A stretch of DNA of 64,000 bases, taken from the NCBI RefSeq assembly GCF_024347415.1, contig NZ_AP025478.1, positions 1 through 64,000 of the forward strand, given 5' to 3'. A model generated the notes under the pieces. It was not told the origin of the DNA, did no database searches, and saw only the letters and a program-made list of their open reading frames with translations. The position numbers and the translations under genes were made by a program. This document shows positions 35,056-45,018 of the stretch, one piece after another (position 1 is the first letter of the stretch; each line of letters begins with the position of its first letter). This DNA is from Vibrio crassostreae. Lineage in GTDB: Bacteria > Pseudomonadota > Gammaproteobacteria > Enterobacterales > Vibrionaceae.

Positions 35056-36777
35056 ATGGTAAAAACTATCCCAGATAATATTGTTTATGCGAAGTTTAAG
35101 TCGCTATGCGCCGAAAAATTTTGGCACATGGTTTTGATAATTATATTAAACTTTATGGTTGTTGGTAGTTCGTTCTTTATAGCTTATACGATTGAACGGT
35201 TGTTTGATAGAGAAGTGACAATAGATCGGCTCAACTCTTTTGTCGTCATGACTTTGTTGTTATTAGTCACTTTTGTAATTAGCAGCGGACTTAGAAAAAA
35301 ACTAGTTTTTGATGTAAAGGAAATGCTCAGTACCAAACTTCAGAGCTTCGCTATTCGACAGCTTATGTTCAAGCCACAACAATTGTTCGATGAAGTATCA
35401 CCCTCTAGTTTGCATGCAAATGTCGACCATGATATTAACGCTATCAATGTTTACCTTCACTTCATTCTTAGTATTTTTTTTCAAGCCTCTGGCACCTTGC
35501 TGTGCGGATTAATTTATTTGCTTTCTACCAACTTATATATGACCTTGGTGTCTGTTGTGGTTGTGCCGGTTTTGATTCTGGTTATATTTCGGATAAGTCA
35601 GAATGCTACGGCAGCTAACAACCGAAAAAGAAATGCATCGTCGCTGTTTAAATCAGCTATTATTGAAACTTTGTCTGGCATTGAGTCTATAAAAATACAC
35701 AAAATGGAGAACTTACTGGGTAATCAAATCGAATCCAAAGCTAAAACAGTTTATATAGAATCAAAAAAATTGCATTTTTTTGATTCTATTATATCTAATA
35801 TGATAATATTCGGTGGATTTTCCAGTGTCATTTTAGTCCTTTGGGTTGGAGGGCAGAATGTTATAACAGGCTCAATGTCATCGGGTGAATTAGTCGCATT
35901 CGTGATGGTTTTACTGTTTATGTCATATTCTTTTGCCTCTATTAGTGATATTAATGCAGTTACACTTAAAGCAAAGAGTGCTATGACACATCTTAATTGT
36001 CTATTGCAGCCTGACTATAATCAATGCACTATAATTAAAAAAAATAACACCATTAACGGGGATAAGATCGATCTGATTGATCTATCATTTTATTATAATT
36101 TCTCAGAGTTCCCAGCATTAAAAAACGTATCGCACACCTTCTATAGAAACCATATTTACTCAATAGTTGGGCGTTCTGGCTCTGGTAAAAGTACACTTAT
36201 AAAGCTCATATCTGGCCTATACTTCAATTACCATGGTAAAATAATGTTGGGAGAAGTCGAGGGAAAAACTCTTCAGGGAAGTAAACGGGTAACTCTTGTT
36301 GAGCAAGACCCCTTCTTTTTTAGCGGTACACTATGGGAAAACATCACATTATTGCCGCGGTATACTCAGGTTGATGAGATCAGACTTAAACGTGCGTCTA
36401 GGCTATCAAATTTCGACACAGTAATGCTAAACAATGATCTAACCTTTAACAGTTATATTCATGTGAATGCTGCTAACTTATCGGGTGGCGAAAAGCAACG
36501 TCTTGCGATTGCGAGAGCGCTCTATAGTGAACAGGATATACTGATATTTGATGAAGCAACGAATTCATTGGACTTCGCTACTGAGATAGGTTTTCACCAA
36601 CACCTAAAAGAGATCTCTAAAGATAAAATTGTTCTAGTAGTTACCCATAATCTAAATAATATTTATCTAACGGATCAAGTTGTTGTCGTTGATTCTGGAC
36701 ACATCGTTGCAGCTGATACCCCTCATAAAATCATTAGTAATAAGTATTTCAAGCGTATAAGTAAAGGCAAACACTGA
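35056..36777 (+). CDS. Extra MsbA-like ABC exporter (fused membrane and ATPase domains)
   Basis: This 573-residue half-transporter has six membrane helices in the first 300 residues and an ATPase domain with Walker [13 protein letters not shown], signature LSGGEKQRLAIARA, Walker B ILIFDEATNSLD and the H-loop VTHN. It has no C39 peptidase domain. It starts nine bases after the darE stop and so belongs to the operon. It is not part of the five-gene darABCDE set as I know it. It could export the modified precursor, protect the producer, or be a late addition. It is AT-rich like darE. Confidence 0.85.
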   Translation: MVKTIPDNIVYAKFKSLCAEKFWHMVLIIILNFMVVGSSFFIAYTIERLFDREVTIDRLNSFVVMTLLLLVTFVISSGLRKKLVFDVKEMLSTKLQSFAIRQLMFKPQQLFDEVSPSSLHANVDHDINAINVYLHFILSIFFQASGTLLCGLIYLLSTNLYMTLVSVVVVPVLILVIFRISQNATAANNRKRNASSLFKSAIIETLSGIESIKIHKMENLLGNQIESKAKTVYIESKKLHFFDSIISNMIIFGGFSSVILVLWVGGQNVITGSMSSGELVAFVMVLLFMSYSFASISDINAVTLKAKSAMTHLNCLLQPDYNQCTIIKKNNTINGDKIDLIDLSFYYNFSEFPALKNVSHTFYRNHIYSIVGRSGSGKSTLIKLISGLYFNYHGKIMLGEVEGKTLQGSKRVTLVEQDPFFFSGTLWENITLLPRYTQVDEIRLKRASRLSNFDTVMLNNDLTFNSYIHVNAANLSGGEKQRLAIARALYSEQDILIFDEATNSLDFATEIGFHQHLKEISKDKIVLVVTHNLNNIYLTDQVVVVDSGHIVAADTPHKIISNKYFKRISKGKH

Positions 36778-36944
36778 AGCCATGGATCTGAATAATGCGT
36801 TGGCATATACCTAATCAACTTGAAGATGCAAGCTTGAGCACCTGAAAATTATCATTAATTCGAGATGTTAATCCGAGTTTCCGCATCCAATTCAAGAATA
36901 AACGGCCTCAGAGAGTCTACCTAACAATTTTGAAAGCCGAGTTT

Positions 36945-38135
36945 GATGCTATTGAATCTCTGTTATAAATCGTTGACCGTTTATCTCCAAGATATCTATA
37001 CCTTCGAACTTCAAGAAGACCCAACGTGCCGTCGGTTTCGACGTTGGCTTGTTCTTTACCATGCTCGGGAAGAACTCTTCGGTTTGTGTTAATTGCTCTC
37101 TGATTTTGTACTCTAAGCTGGGGTAAACAAGCAGGCTCAACGTCATTATCATTAGCAATGCTTCAATACGTTGTGGCTTTTTCTAGCTCGGTAAACGGTC
37201 CTGCCTCTATGAAGTATTGATACCCTGTCGGTTTTTCATTTTTCTTTGGGCGACCAGGACTCGAGAAAGTAGGGACTTTTATGGTCGCGGTTTGTTCAAA
37301 TCCCAGTAAGTGGTATTATTTCCTGAACTCTTTGAGCGCCAACTCTGCATTAGCATCGCAAGCGAATGGCTTTTGGCTTATTTTATCTAACACATTGATT
37401 TATTTTGCTAAATTTTTCTATAAGTTATTGTAAAGATGCTCTCTTCTTGCTTCGTAGCTTGTTCATTGTGACTAGCAACCAGCGCTGAATAACCTTGCCG
37501 TAGTCAGAGTCTATCCAGCACCCTGAGTAGCCATTTCCTATAGCGCTTAATTGCTTTGCGAGTTTGATGTTCATCGGGACGCGGGTAATGAACTTTTGCT
37601 TTTGTTCATCTAACGAGGAGATGTTTTTTCTGTGTACAAGGCGGCATCAGCGATAAAGTAACGGCTATTTTGCACGTCTTTTAGACAATGAATGTGCTTG
37701 CTAGTGACCTCAGCGAATGCCTTGGCATCATTGGTGTTACCACTGAGCGCTTGCATATAAACAGGAAGACCGGCTTGGTTTTCACACATGAGCTCAAGTA
37801 CCACTTGATTGAGTTCAGGCCGATGGTCTCAGCTATAACCTTTCACGAGCTTAATAGCATTGGTATCTTCCTCTTGAGCATACTCGCCATCAACGTGAAA
37901 GCTAGTGATATCAAGATGAACAGAATCAGTAGTCAAACCTAGCTTATCAACAACGCGTTCAGCCATAGCCTGAGAGAGCGCTGAGACACGGGCTTGGTCT
38001 CAAAAAAGTCGGAGAACATGTGAAGTGTTCTGCTGTGATCTCCGAGTCCATCATTCATGGCAGGCCGATTTCATGGAAAAATGCTGCAATGAGACCAAGA
38101 TGAGCCAAGCGTTTAATAACAGGCTGAGTAGGCAT
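36945..38135 (-). pseudogene. Degraded IS1634-like (IS4 superfamily) transposase
   Basis: On the minus strand a start-like MPTQPVIKRLAH is followed by fragments in shifting frames: LPAMNDGLGDHSRT, then LDITSFHVDG, HRPELNQVVLELMCENQAGL, then SRYFIADAALYT, and near the end LMIMTLSLLVYPSLEYKIRE with TARWVFLKFEGI. These are landmarks of the IS1634/DUF4277-type transposase. Frameshifts, a stop in GYS-HRPEL and further damage make it dead. It borders the darobactin cluster on the right and has no obvious inverted ends. Confidence 0.75.
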
Positions 38136-38863
38136 ATTTTGAGACTGTCAAATAACAGTAATAGCTCAAAACTGCCGATCGCGGTCAAGATGGTGTCGTT
38201 TTTTTACTGATAAATGAACGCTGGGTAACACTATTTTAATTATTAAATTGGGGGGCGGAATGACGGATACAATATCGCCTTTCTAAAGTCATATTTTACT
38301 GTTATTTCGTTTTACGAATGGCCCTGAATTCCTAAAAGGTGTTGCGACTTTTTAGTAGTGTGATCCATTTTTCACCCCAACCCCTTTTAATATGGGCGAC
38401 TTTACCTAATAATATAAAGCCTTAGAGAAAGCACAAATTATGCAAGCGTTTAACGAAGTGGCCCTGTTTCCCCTCAATCCAATCCCACACACCACGCTAA
38501 ATCGAAAACGATTTAAATGGTTGTCTGAAGAAAACATAAAACCAATACAATCAATAATTTAATATGTAAATTGAAGAATTAAAATAGTGGGGGGAAATTT
38601 TCAAAATCTCAACTAATTAGCCGCCGAAATCCAATGTAGATTTACATCATAAATGCATCAATTGTACTTAATCCCTTTTCGAAAAAGGGTTGAGAGCTTG
38701 TTTAAAGTGAAAGTGATGTACTAGTGATTTATTGTTAATTAACTCAATGTTTTTAATGATAAATAATGAACTTCTTTGTGAGCATGTAATTTACATGTGA
38801 TGTGATTGTAATGTATGGTTAAAGTGTTGTGTAGAGGTGAATCTAAGAGAGGATGGTGGGATT
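38136..38863. other. Noncoding region with palindromes upstream of the ribbon-helix-helix gene
   Basis: No gene is seen. Notable structure includes a near-palindrome CCCTTTTCGAAAAAGGG near 38671 and the perfect CATGTAATTTACATG (38783-38797), 67 bp before the next gene's ATG. The second is a good candidate operator for that DNA-binding protein. The AT-rich composition would also suit a transfer-origin-like site, but a much better oriT lies at 14.5 kb. Confidence 0.4.
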
Positions 38864-39223
38864 ATGGTGAAAGCTTTTTCTGTACAGAGTTATATTCGGG
38901 GTGAATTGGAGCAAGATTTTAAGGCGTTCAGAGACAGAGAAAAGTTGGGTGATGCGGAAGCGGTCAGGCAACTTCTCACACTGGCATTGAAGATTAAACT
39001 GAACGATAAGGAAGATGAGCGTCCGTCTAACCGCGAGTTGATGGAAGAGATGTATCGACGGATCAGGATGATACAAGGGACGGGTAATTTAACCCACACA
39101 CAAAGTTTTGATGGTGTCGCGTTCCATGAAAATAAAAAAGATGCAGGCGAAATGCGTAATTTGGTTTCCGCTGATGTGGATAAAAAAGTTGATGCTTATC
39201 TTGCAGGCGAAAAAAAAGGGTAG
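38864..39223 (+). CDS. Putative ribbon-helix-helix DNA-binding protein, relaxosome accessory candidate
   Basis: This protein is about 119 residues from ATG 38864 (GGTGGG upstream); an in-frame GTG at 38837 is a less likely start. The N-terminal half (KAFSVQSYIRGELEQDFKAF, then DAEAVRQLLTLALKI) has the beta-strand plus two-helix pattern of ribbon-helix-helix proteins such as TraY/Arc. The rest is polar. It is convergent with and next to traI, the only tra-region gene pair arranged this way. It may regulate tra genes or help the relaxase, perhaps binding the palindrome at 38783-38797. Confidence 0.5.
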   Translation: MVKAFSVQSYIRGELEQDFKAFRDREKLGDAEAVRQLLTLALKIKLNDKEDERPSNRELMEEMYRRIRMIQGTGNLTHTQSFDGVAFHENKKDAGEMRNLVSADVDKKVDAYLAGEKKG

Positions 39224-39235
39224 CCGCAGCTACCC
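39211..39235 (-). terminator. Terminator of the tra operon (after traI)
   Basis: On the minus strand a stem GGGTAGC/GCTACCC (39218-39235) is followed by eight T residues. It lies five bases after the traI stop and overlaps the end of the convergent gene. Confidence 0.82.
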
Positions 39236-39240
39236 TCTTA

Positions 39241-42200
39241 TTATCGCTCTAACTCTCTGTCGATTTCTCTTTTTTTCCAATGTCTCTCTTTCTCTGATTG
39301 ATTAAATTCCATCTCTTGCTGAGGGGAATATTCTTTTGGCTCAAAGTGTTCGAGTGATTGGCTATCGAGTTCTTTTTTCTCATTATAGTTGAGTGTGTCT
39401 ATTTCATTCTCTTGATGAAAAGAGTGTGCTTCACTTAATTCAATATCATGCGCGCTGTTATCCCTCTCTAACTTATTAATGCACGATTTGATGTCATCTT
39501 TAAGGTTATCATCTGACATGAATTGAATGTCTCGGCCATTAAAGTTCTCGACGATTTTTTCAATGTTGTTCGGGTTTAAATCGTGATTGCCATGATTTAA
39601 TACAATAATGATGTTCTGTCTCAGCTCATCGGTAGAGATGTTTTGGATGTCGTTCTTATGATTGACATTGATAATATCAATCTGTCCTTGGGTTTGGTCT
39701 CGAATTAAAAACGAGTTTTCAATTGAGGTACTGATGATGGTGGAGTCTAAATTCTCCCCTTGATGAAAGTGTGTTAATTGCTTGGATTTTGTCCCGAGGG
39801 TTCTTGGATTGATGTCTAGGTTTTCTTCTTTATTTCCTTGAGTGTCTAAATAGGTCACTTCAATGGCTTTGGTTTCGCCTTTTTTATTATGGATGTTGGT
39901 TAGCATTGCTGGGTGAAGGGATTTGTCTTCGGATGAATACACTGCAGGATGAAATTTAACATTTCGATTTTCAATGTTATTCACACCGAGCTTGTTTAAG
40001 TACGTTTGCGCCAATGTGCCATCTATTGGCAGACTTTGGCTAATGTACTCTTTGGCTCTTTCTTCAAACTGCGCAATATGCCTTGGGGTAGTGTTGAGCA
40101 ATTTTTCATGTTTGCTGTTTTCCTCCAGTTGGTATTTTTCTGGTTCGTTGAGCATCTTGTGTGCTTCATTCATGGCCTCTTTGTAGCTTATTGCCTTATG
40201 GTTCATCATAAGATTAATCAAGGAGCCTTTTTCGCCTGTCGTGTAGTCTTTAAAATAACCACGGTACTTTCCGGTCAGGGTGATTTTGAGGGCGGATTGA
40301 CCAAGACCAAAGGTGAGGTAATCACGGTCTGATTTAGATTGGTTAGGCTTGCCTAATAACTGCATGGCAAGACTTTCCGTGTATTTTGGTAGCTGCTTAT
40401 TGATGTGCTCCCTAAATTTCTTGTAGTCAAAGTCACCCATTTTATTTTGGAATCGAACGTCCTCGGATGGGAGGGCATTGCGGTTAAAGTAGGTGGTGTC
40501 CTTGGGTGGGATTTGGCTGAGGGTTTCTATCGCACTGGCTTTATGACTTTCTTTGGATAACCAGCTTTTGACCAGTTGTTTGGTGTTGTCGGTATAGAGT
40601 CGCATGTGCTGGCTGGCACGGGTGACATCGATACCAGCCCGTCTCAGGTTCGTCAGTGCGGCTTTGCTTTGTATCGCGGTAATGACGTGGGGATAAGAGG
40701 CCCCTTGCGCCATGTCTGCAGTTCGACTGTAAGCGTAGTCCCAATGCCCATCTTTAAGCTCGTTGGGGTTTATGGTGAGCGTTTGTCCTGTTTTGGATTG
40801 CGCTTTGATGCCTTTCTCATTGGCTTGCGTGATGCGGTATTCGACGTTGGCTTTGAGACCGCGGTCTTTATCGGTAAAGCGGGTGATGATTTTATCGCCC
40901 GTTGAGAGTGGCTTTTCTGACGTAGAGAACAGTGTGGTGAAGCGGTGGTCACGGTTGCGCGGTAAGAATGGCCTAGTCTTACCTGTCGCCGCGTCTTGAA
41001 GTGTCACCACGCCATGCTCTGAATCCACGTGAGTGATTGTCGCGTACTCACCGGGTCTGGTGCTCAATATCAAGCCTTTTTGATAGGGCATCATGGTCGT
41101 GAGCTCTTCCCCCGTGGCTCCGATTGAGCGTAGCCTCGTTGCGATGACGTTCTCTTTGCCTAACTCACTCTTTTTCATCAAACCGACACGGATGTGTTCG
41201 GTGATGTTGTCTCGCTCTTGGTTGGTGTACGCGATAATCAGTGTGTTGTCTCGCGTTTCGGGGGTGCGCTCTAAATAGTCTTTGGCGACTACGTAGGGCA
41301 GCTTTTCGGTGGCGGTGAGCTGCGCTCTGCGTCGGTCTTTGTCGTTTTCATCCAGCGTAGAAATGACGTGTTGACTGTTGCCTTGAGTATCAGGGGCTTG
41401 TTGCTGGAGTTTGTCTAGAGCGCTGAGTGGCTGTTTATCAATGGTGTTTTGCTGTGCATTGTGCAGGGTGTCATTTTGTGGACGTACCATATCGGTCATG
41501 TAAGCGGTATCGATGCGACCTTGGCTCATGGCCAGCTCAAAGGGTTTACCGGCACTGAGCGACAATAACTGCTCTTTATCGCCCAATTTGACTGTTTTGG
41601 ACTGACTGTCATTGACCAGCTTTGTGAACTCATCGGCTTGCTTGTTGCTGACCATGGAGCTTTCATCGAGAAAGAACAAGGTGTGTTGATAGTCACTGGC
41701 TTCTCGATTGCCTTGCCTGATGTCAGAGAGCAAGCTTTCCAGTGTTTGCGCTTTCACACCTTTGCTTTCTAGCTCTGCAACCGCGGCGTGCGTGGGCGCA
41801 AGACCGATGACGCTTTGCTCTGGTTGCTGGCTGGCTTCTTTCACTAACTGGATAAGTTCAATGTTGGATTCAAGCAGGGTGGACTTACCTGTACCGGCTA
41901 ATCCTTGGATGGCCACAAAGCTGTCCTTGGTGGTCGAGATAAGGGTGATGGCGTCCTTTTGGCCTTGGGTTAAGCGAAGCTTGGTATCGAGAAAGTCTCG
42001 CACCTGCTTAGGCGTAGCAAAAGGCTGATGTTGGTCTTTACCCTCAGTGATATTTTGCAAGATGCGCTTTTCAGTCTCCAGCGCGGCTTGCGTTGTCCAG
42101 CGTGTACCGTCACTGTACTCTGCAGAAAGGGTGTCGCTGCGTTTCGTTAGCTCTGTTTCAATCTGCTCTTTAGTAACAGAGCCCTCGGCTTCTTCAAAGA

Positions 42201-45018
42201 CGTAGCGCACCGCTTCCACGACTAACGCTTTTTGGCTAAATGCCGCTTCTCGCTCTGAGAGATGATTAAGGGCAAAGCTGACTGCTTTCTCAATGAGTGG
42301 GGCGTTTCGCGCTTGCGCGAGTGAAGATAGGGCTTGGCTCACATCCTGTTTTAACAAGGCTTGGGTCGTTTCATGGAGGTAGCGGTCGTTGACATTTTGC
42401 GTCTGTAACACTCGCTCGATTGCCGAAGGGGAGACCTGCTCTTTTTCGAGTGCGCTTTGGGCTTTGTCTGGTTTATCCGTGAAGACATCAAGGCGGTCTG
42501 TTTTTTCGGTTAGGTCGTTTATCAGGGGTTTAGACAAGGTAAACGCTTTGCCTGACAACAAGGTATGGGCTTTTGGCTCAATATGGTGGGCGCTGTGAAC
42601 ATAGTCGTATTGCAGCGGCGCGTCTTTTAAGCTTTCTAAGTTTACGCGCTGCGTTTCCCCTTTGCTCTTAAGCGTGAGGCTTTCTTTGTCAATGTGTGTG
42701 ACGAGATAACTTTGATTCGCGTCCAAGCTGGCAGGGAAGTGTTTGCCTAACGTGCGAAGGCGTTCGCCTTGGGCGATGTTCAAACTTTGCGGTTTATTGA
42801 TTTGCATCTTCATGTGCTTAAAGGTGCGACTGGACGGGTCAAAGATGTGTGATTGTCCATCGCGTTGACTGAGTGTGGTCATGGTGTTGCTCTCTTTATC
42901 GATGCTGGCAATGACAAAGCTTTGAGGTTTGTTTTTCTCCCAATGGGTGAGTGTCATGCCTGGTTTGTAGTGTTGAACGAGGGGTTGTTGCGCTTTGGAT
43001 AGGTGGTGAGGGGTTTGAGTGAATAGGGTGGTTTCGTGTCTGGCGAGGATGCCGGTGTTTTTGAGCCTGTTCCGAATGGCTTCAGTTAATCGCCGTTGTT
43101 CAATGCCTGAGGTGGCGATCACTTGAGTATTGGCTTTATCAGGCAAGTCAGCGTAAACGCGTGCTATCCTCTCAGTGTCGCTGTCATGTAGCCTTACGTC
43201 GGTGTTGATGGGTTTACTGTTCACCCAGGAATGACTCTCCACATTACCCTTTTGATACAGCGAGATAGCGTTATTGGCTTTATACCCCTGGCGGCTTGAT
43301 ACGCGGTTTAACATCACCATTTTGGCGTTGAATTGCTTTGCCTTGGCGGTAAGATCTAACAGTTCCTTGGTGCTCATCTTGTTGACGTCATCGATGAGCA
43401 AGATGTCTTTATTGGTCAGCGGTGTATCACTTTGCAGTAAGCTATGGGTGGTGTGGCGCTGCTCTGGTGAAAAGGTATGGGCTATCCAAGCGCTGAGTGT
43501 TTGACTCTTGCGCTGTACGCTCTCCATGCCCTCTGTCTTGGCTTTCACGCTTTGAGAGACCAATTGGACGCGTTTACCACTGTGATTGCCTACATTAAGT
43601 AGCTGCTGCGCAATACCTTGTGATGAGCCGTGTACATTGACCACATGGAACTGTTTAGTGGAGTGATAAAGCTCGGTCAATAGGCGCTGCTGGTTTTCAG
43701 GGATAGCGAGCTTGTTGAGCGTGTTAGATTCAACGTGGGTGCGCATGTGATGCGCCCGACCTTGGGTGCTGTCGATAAGCGCTTGTTCGTTATCAATTAA
43801 GCCTTTGGTGGTGTATTGCCCTTTTTGACTGAGCCCTATCAAGTCGCCCTGTTTAATCATTTCATCCGCGACTTTTTTGATATCAAGGGCGTTGAGTTGC
43901 ACGCCGCCTTTGGTGAACTCTGAGGCGGTGAGTTCAATGATTTTTTCTAGGTGTAACGCGGTGCTGTATTGCCCTAGATGATCAATGGCTCTGCTGATGG
44001 CGGCTTTGGTTTCACCGAGTGGCGGGGTATTTTGCGCTTCCTTCACTTGTTGCGCCATGGTGACAAGTTGAGCCGGCTCATACCCTTGCTCTTTTACGGT
44101 GCTTTGCCACTGTCTGTTGAGGTTGTCACTGCTCTGGTAGGTTTTGTTTTTACGAGTATCGAGGGTCGCGACATCTCGCGCAGCGCGAGAGTCAAAGCCT
44201 AAATCGAGTGTATGTTGGTCAATTTGCTGTTTGCGAGTGGATGACGCATCAAGAATAGGCTGAGGGACACCGCTGATTTCGAACTGACCGTTGCCGACGC
44301 CTCGCGTAGAGTAACCGAGTGCTTGTGCATCTTTAGCCAATTGGCTCTGGTACAAGATACCGTAGTATTTTTGGAAGTTGTAAATGCGCTCGCCTGTACC
44401 GTTAATCACGCCCCCTTTTTGTTTTAGGCTGGTTGATAAAGCGCGTAAGTCTCCTTTTTTATCGCGCGTCATGTTAGCGGCTAGCGCGTGCGAGTGCACT
44501 TGCACGTCGTTTTCACGGCTGGTCTTGTGGCGCACGACCGCAAATAGCATCGAATCCGTATTTTCGTATTCTTGAACGCCTTTCTCATGAGTAACTTTGA
44601 CTTGTGCAACGTCTTTTTCAAGCTCTGTTAAGGCAAATTTTACGGCGTTGTTGTGCGCTTCAATGAGGCGGTTGTCTCCGCCAATAAGTGCAAGAACGCT
44701 GAGGGATTTAGGCGCAGAAAACGTCAGGTCGAAGCCAGATTTGTGTTTTTCCCGTTTCCCTTTAATGGTTTCACCGTCAAGACTGCCAGAGAGCACCGGT
44801 TCTAGGGTGGCTTGCTCTACGGGTTTACCCACCAGTCCCGCTTCGATGGCCAGCTTGCCATGCCAGAAGGTATTTTCTCCCTGATCTTTTTCTTTGAGGT
44901 AATAGTTATCGCTGGCATCTTTTTCTAAAGAGACGTCTGGTAGGTCTTTGGGGGTTTCTTCATTAAGGTAGTATTTGGCTGCGCCAGAGGCGGATTTAAG
45001 TGGACTGATAGAAAGCAT
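39241..45018 (-). CDS. traI: Conjugative relaxase-helicase TraI (MOBF) with C-terminal primase/TOPRIM-like extension
   Basis: From ATG 45018 (AGGAAAAACCC upstream; a longer frame to 45174 lacks the conserved start) the protein has 1925 residues. The TrwC/TraI relaxase opens MLSISPLKSASGAAKYYLNE with paired tyrosines at 16/17 and 39/40, and the metal-binding VQVHSHALA histidines. A degenerate RecD-like domain follows, then an active RecD-like helicase (Walker A GLAGTGKST near residue 1035, Walker B FLDESSM). After about residue 1505 comes an extension with FGLGQSALKITLTGKYRGYF...GSLINLM and TOPRIM-like strands, a primase-type region absent from F TraI. It cuts and unwinds DNA at oriT. Confidence 0.93.
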   Translation of the reverse strand: MLSISPLKSASGAAKYYLNEETPKDLPDVSLEKDASDNYYLKEKDQGENTFWHGKLAIEAGLVGKPVEQATLEPVLSGSLDGETIKGKREKHKSGFDLTFSAPKSLSVLALIGGDNRLIEAHNNAVKFALTELEKDVAQVKVTHEKGVQEYENTDSMLFAVVRHKTSRENDVQVHSHALAANMTRDKKGDLRALSTSLKQKGGVINGTGERIYNFQKYYGILYQSQLAKDAQALGYSTRGVGNGQFEISGVPQPILDASSTRKQQIDQHTLDLGFDSRAARDVATLDTRKNKTYQSSDNLNRQWQSTVKEQGYEPAQLVTMAQQVKEAQNTPPLGETKAAISRAIDHLGQYSTALHLEKIIELTASEFTKGGVQLNALDIKKVADEMIKQGDLIGLSQKGQYTTKGLIDNEQALIDSTQGRAHHMRTHVESNTLNKLAIPENQQRLLTELYHSTKQFHVVNVHGSSQGIAQQLLNVGNHSGKRVQLVSQSVKAKTEGMESVQRKSQTLSAWIAHTFSPEQRHTTHSLLQSDTPLTNKDILLIDDVNKMSTKELLDLTAKAKQFNAKMVMLNRVSSRQGYKANNAISLYQKGNVESHSWVNSKPINTDVRLHDSDTERIARVYADLPDKANTQVIATSGIEQRRLTEAIRNRLKNTGILARHETTLFTQTPHHLSKAQQPLVQHYKPGMTLTHWEKNKPQSFVIASIDKESNTMTTLSQRDGQSHIFDPSSRTFKHMKMQINKPQSLNIAQGERLRTLGKHFPASLDANQSYLVTHIDKESLTLKSKGETQRVNLESLKDAPLQYDYVHSAHHIEPKAHTLLSGKAFTLSKPLINDLTEKTDRLDVFTDKPDKAQSALEKEQVSPSAIERVLQTQNVNDRYLHETTQALLKQDVSQALSSLAQARNAPLIEKAVSFALNHLSEREAAFSQKALVVEAVRYVFEEAEGSVTKEQIETELTKRSDTLSAEYSDGTRWTTQAALETEKRILQNITEGKDQHQPFATPKQVRDFLDTKLRLTQGQKDAITLISTTKDSFVAIQGLAGTGKSTLLESNIELIQLVKEASQQPEQSVIGLAPTHAAVAELESKGVKAQTLESLLSDIRQGNREASDYQHTLFFLDESSMVSNKQADEFTKLVNDSQSKTVKLGDKEQLLSLSAGKPFELAMSQGRIDTAYMTDMVRPQNDTLHNAQQNTIDKQPLSALDKLQQQAPDTQGNSQHVISTLDENDKDRRRAQLTATEKLPYVVAKDYLERTPETRDNTLIIAYTNQERDNITEHIRVGLMKKSELGKENVIATRLRSIGATGEELTTMMPYQKGLILSTRPGEYATITHVDSEHGVVTLQDAATGKTRPFLPRNRDHRFTTLFSTSEKPLSTGDKIITRFTDKDRGLKANVEYRITQANEKGIKAQSKTGQTLTINPNELKDGHWDYAYSRTADMAQGASYPHVITAIQSKAALTNLRRAGIDVTRASQHMRLYTDNTKQLVKSWLSKESHKASAIETLSQIPPKDTTYFNRNALPSEDVRFQNKMGDFDYKKFREHINKQLPKYTESLAMQLLGKPNQSKSDRDYLTFGLGQSALKITLTGKYRGYFKDYTTGEKGSLINLMMNHKAISYKEAMNEAHKMLNEPEKYQLEENSKHEKLLNTTPRHIAQFEERAKEYISQSLPIDGTLAQTYLNKLGVNNIENRNVKFHPAVYSSEDKSLHPAMLTNIHNKKGETKAIEVTYLDTQGNKEENLDINPRTLGTKSKQLTHFHQGENLDSTIISTSIENSFLIRDQTQGQIDIINVNHKNDIQNISTDELRQNIIIVLNHGNHDLNPNNIEKIVENFNGRDIQFMSDDNLKDDIKSCINKLERDNSAHDIELSEAHSFHQENEIDTLNYNEKKELDSQSLEHFEPKEYSPQQEMEFNQSEKERHWKKREIDRELER

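Noticed and set aside
38136..38863. Alternative oriT beside traI
   Set aside because: It has palindromes but no nick-like core. The segment at 14.5 kb has the hairpin plus a near-F nick sequence and the right neighbours.
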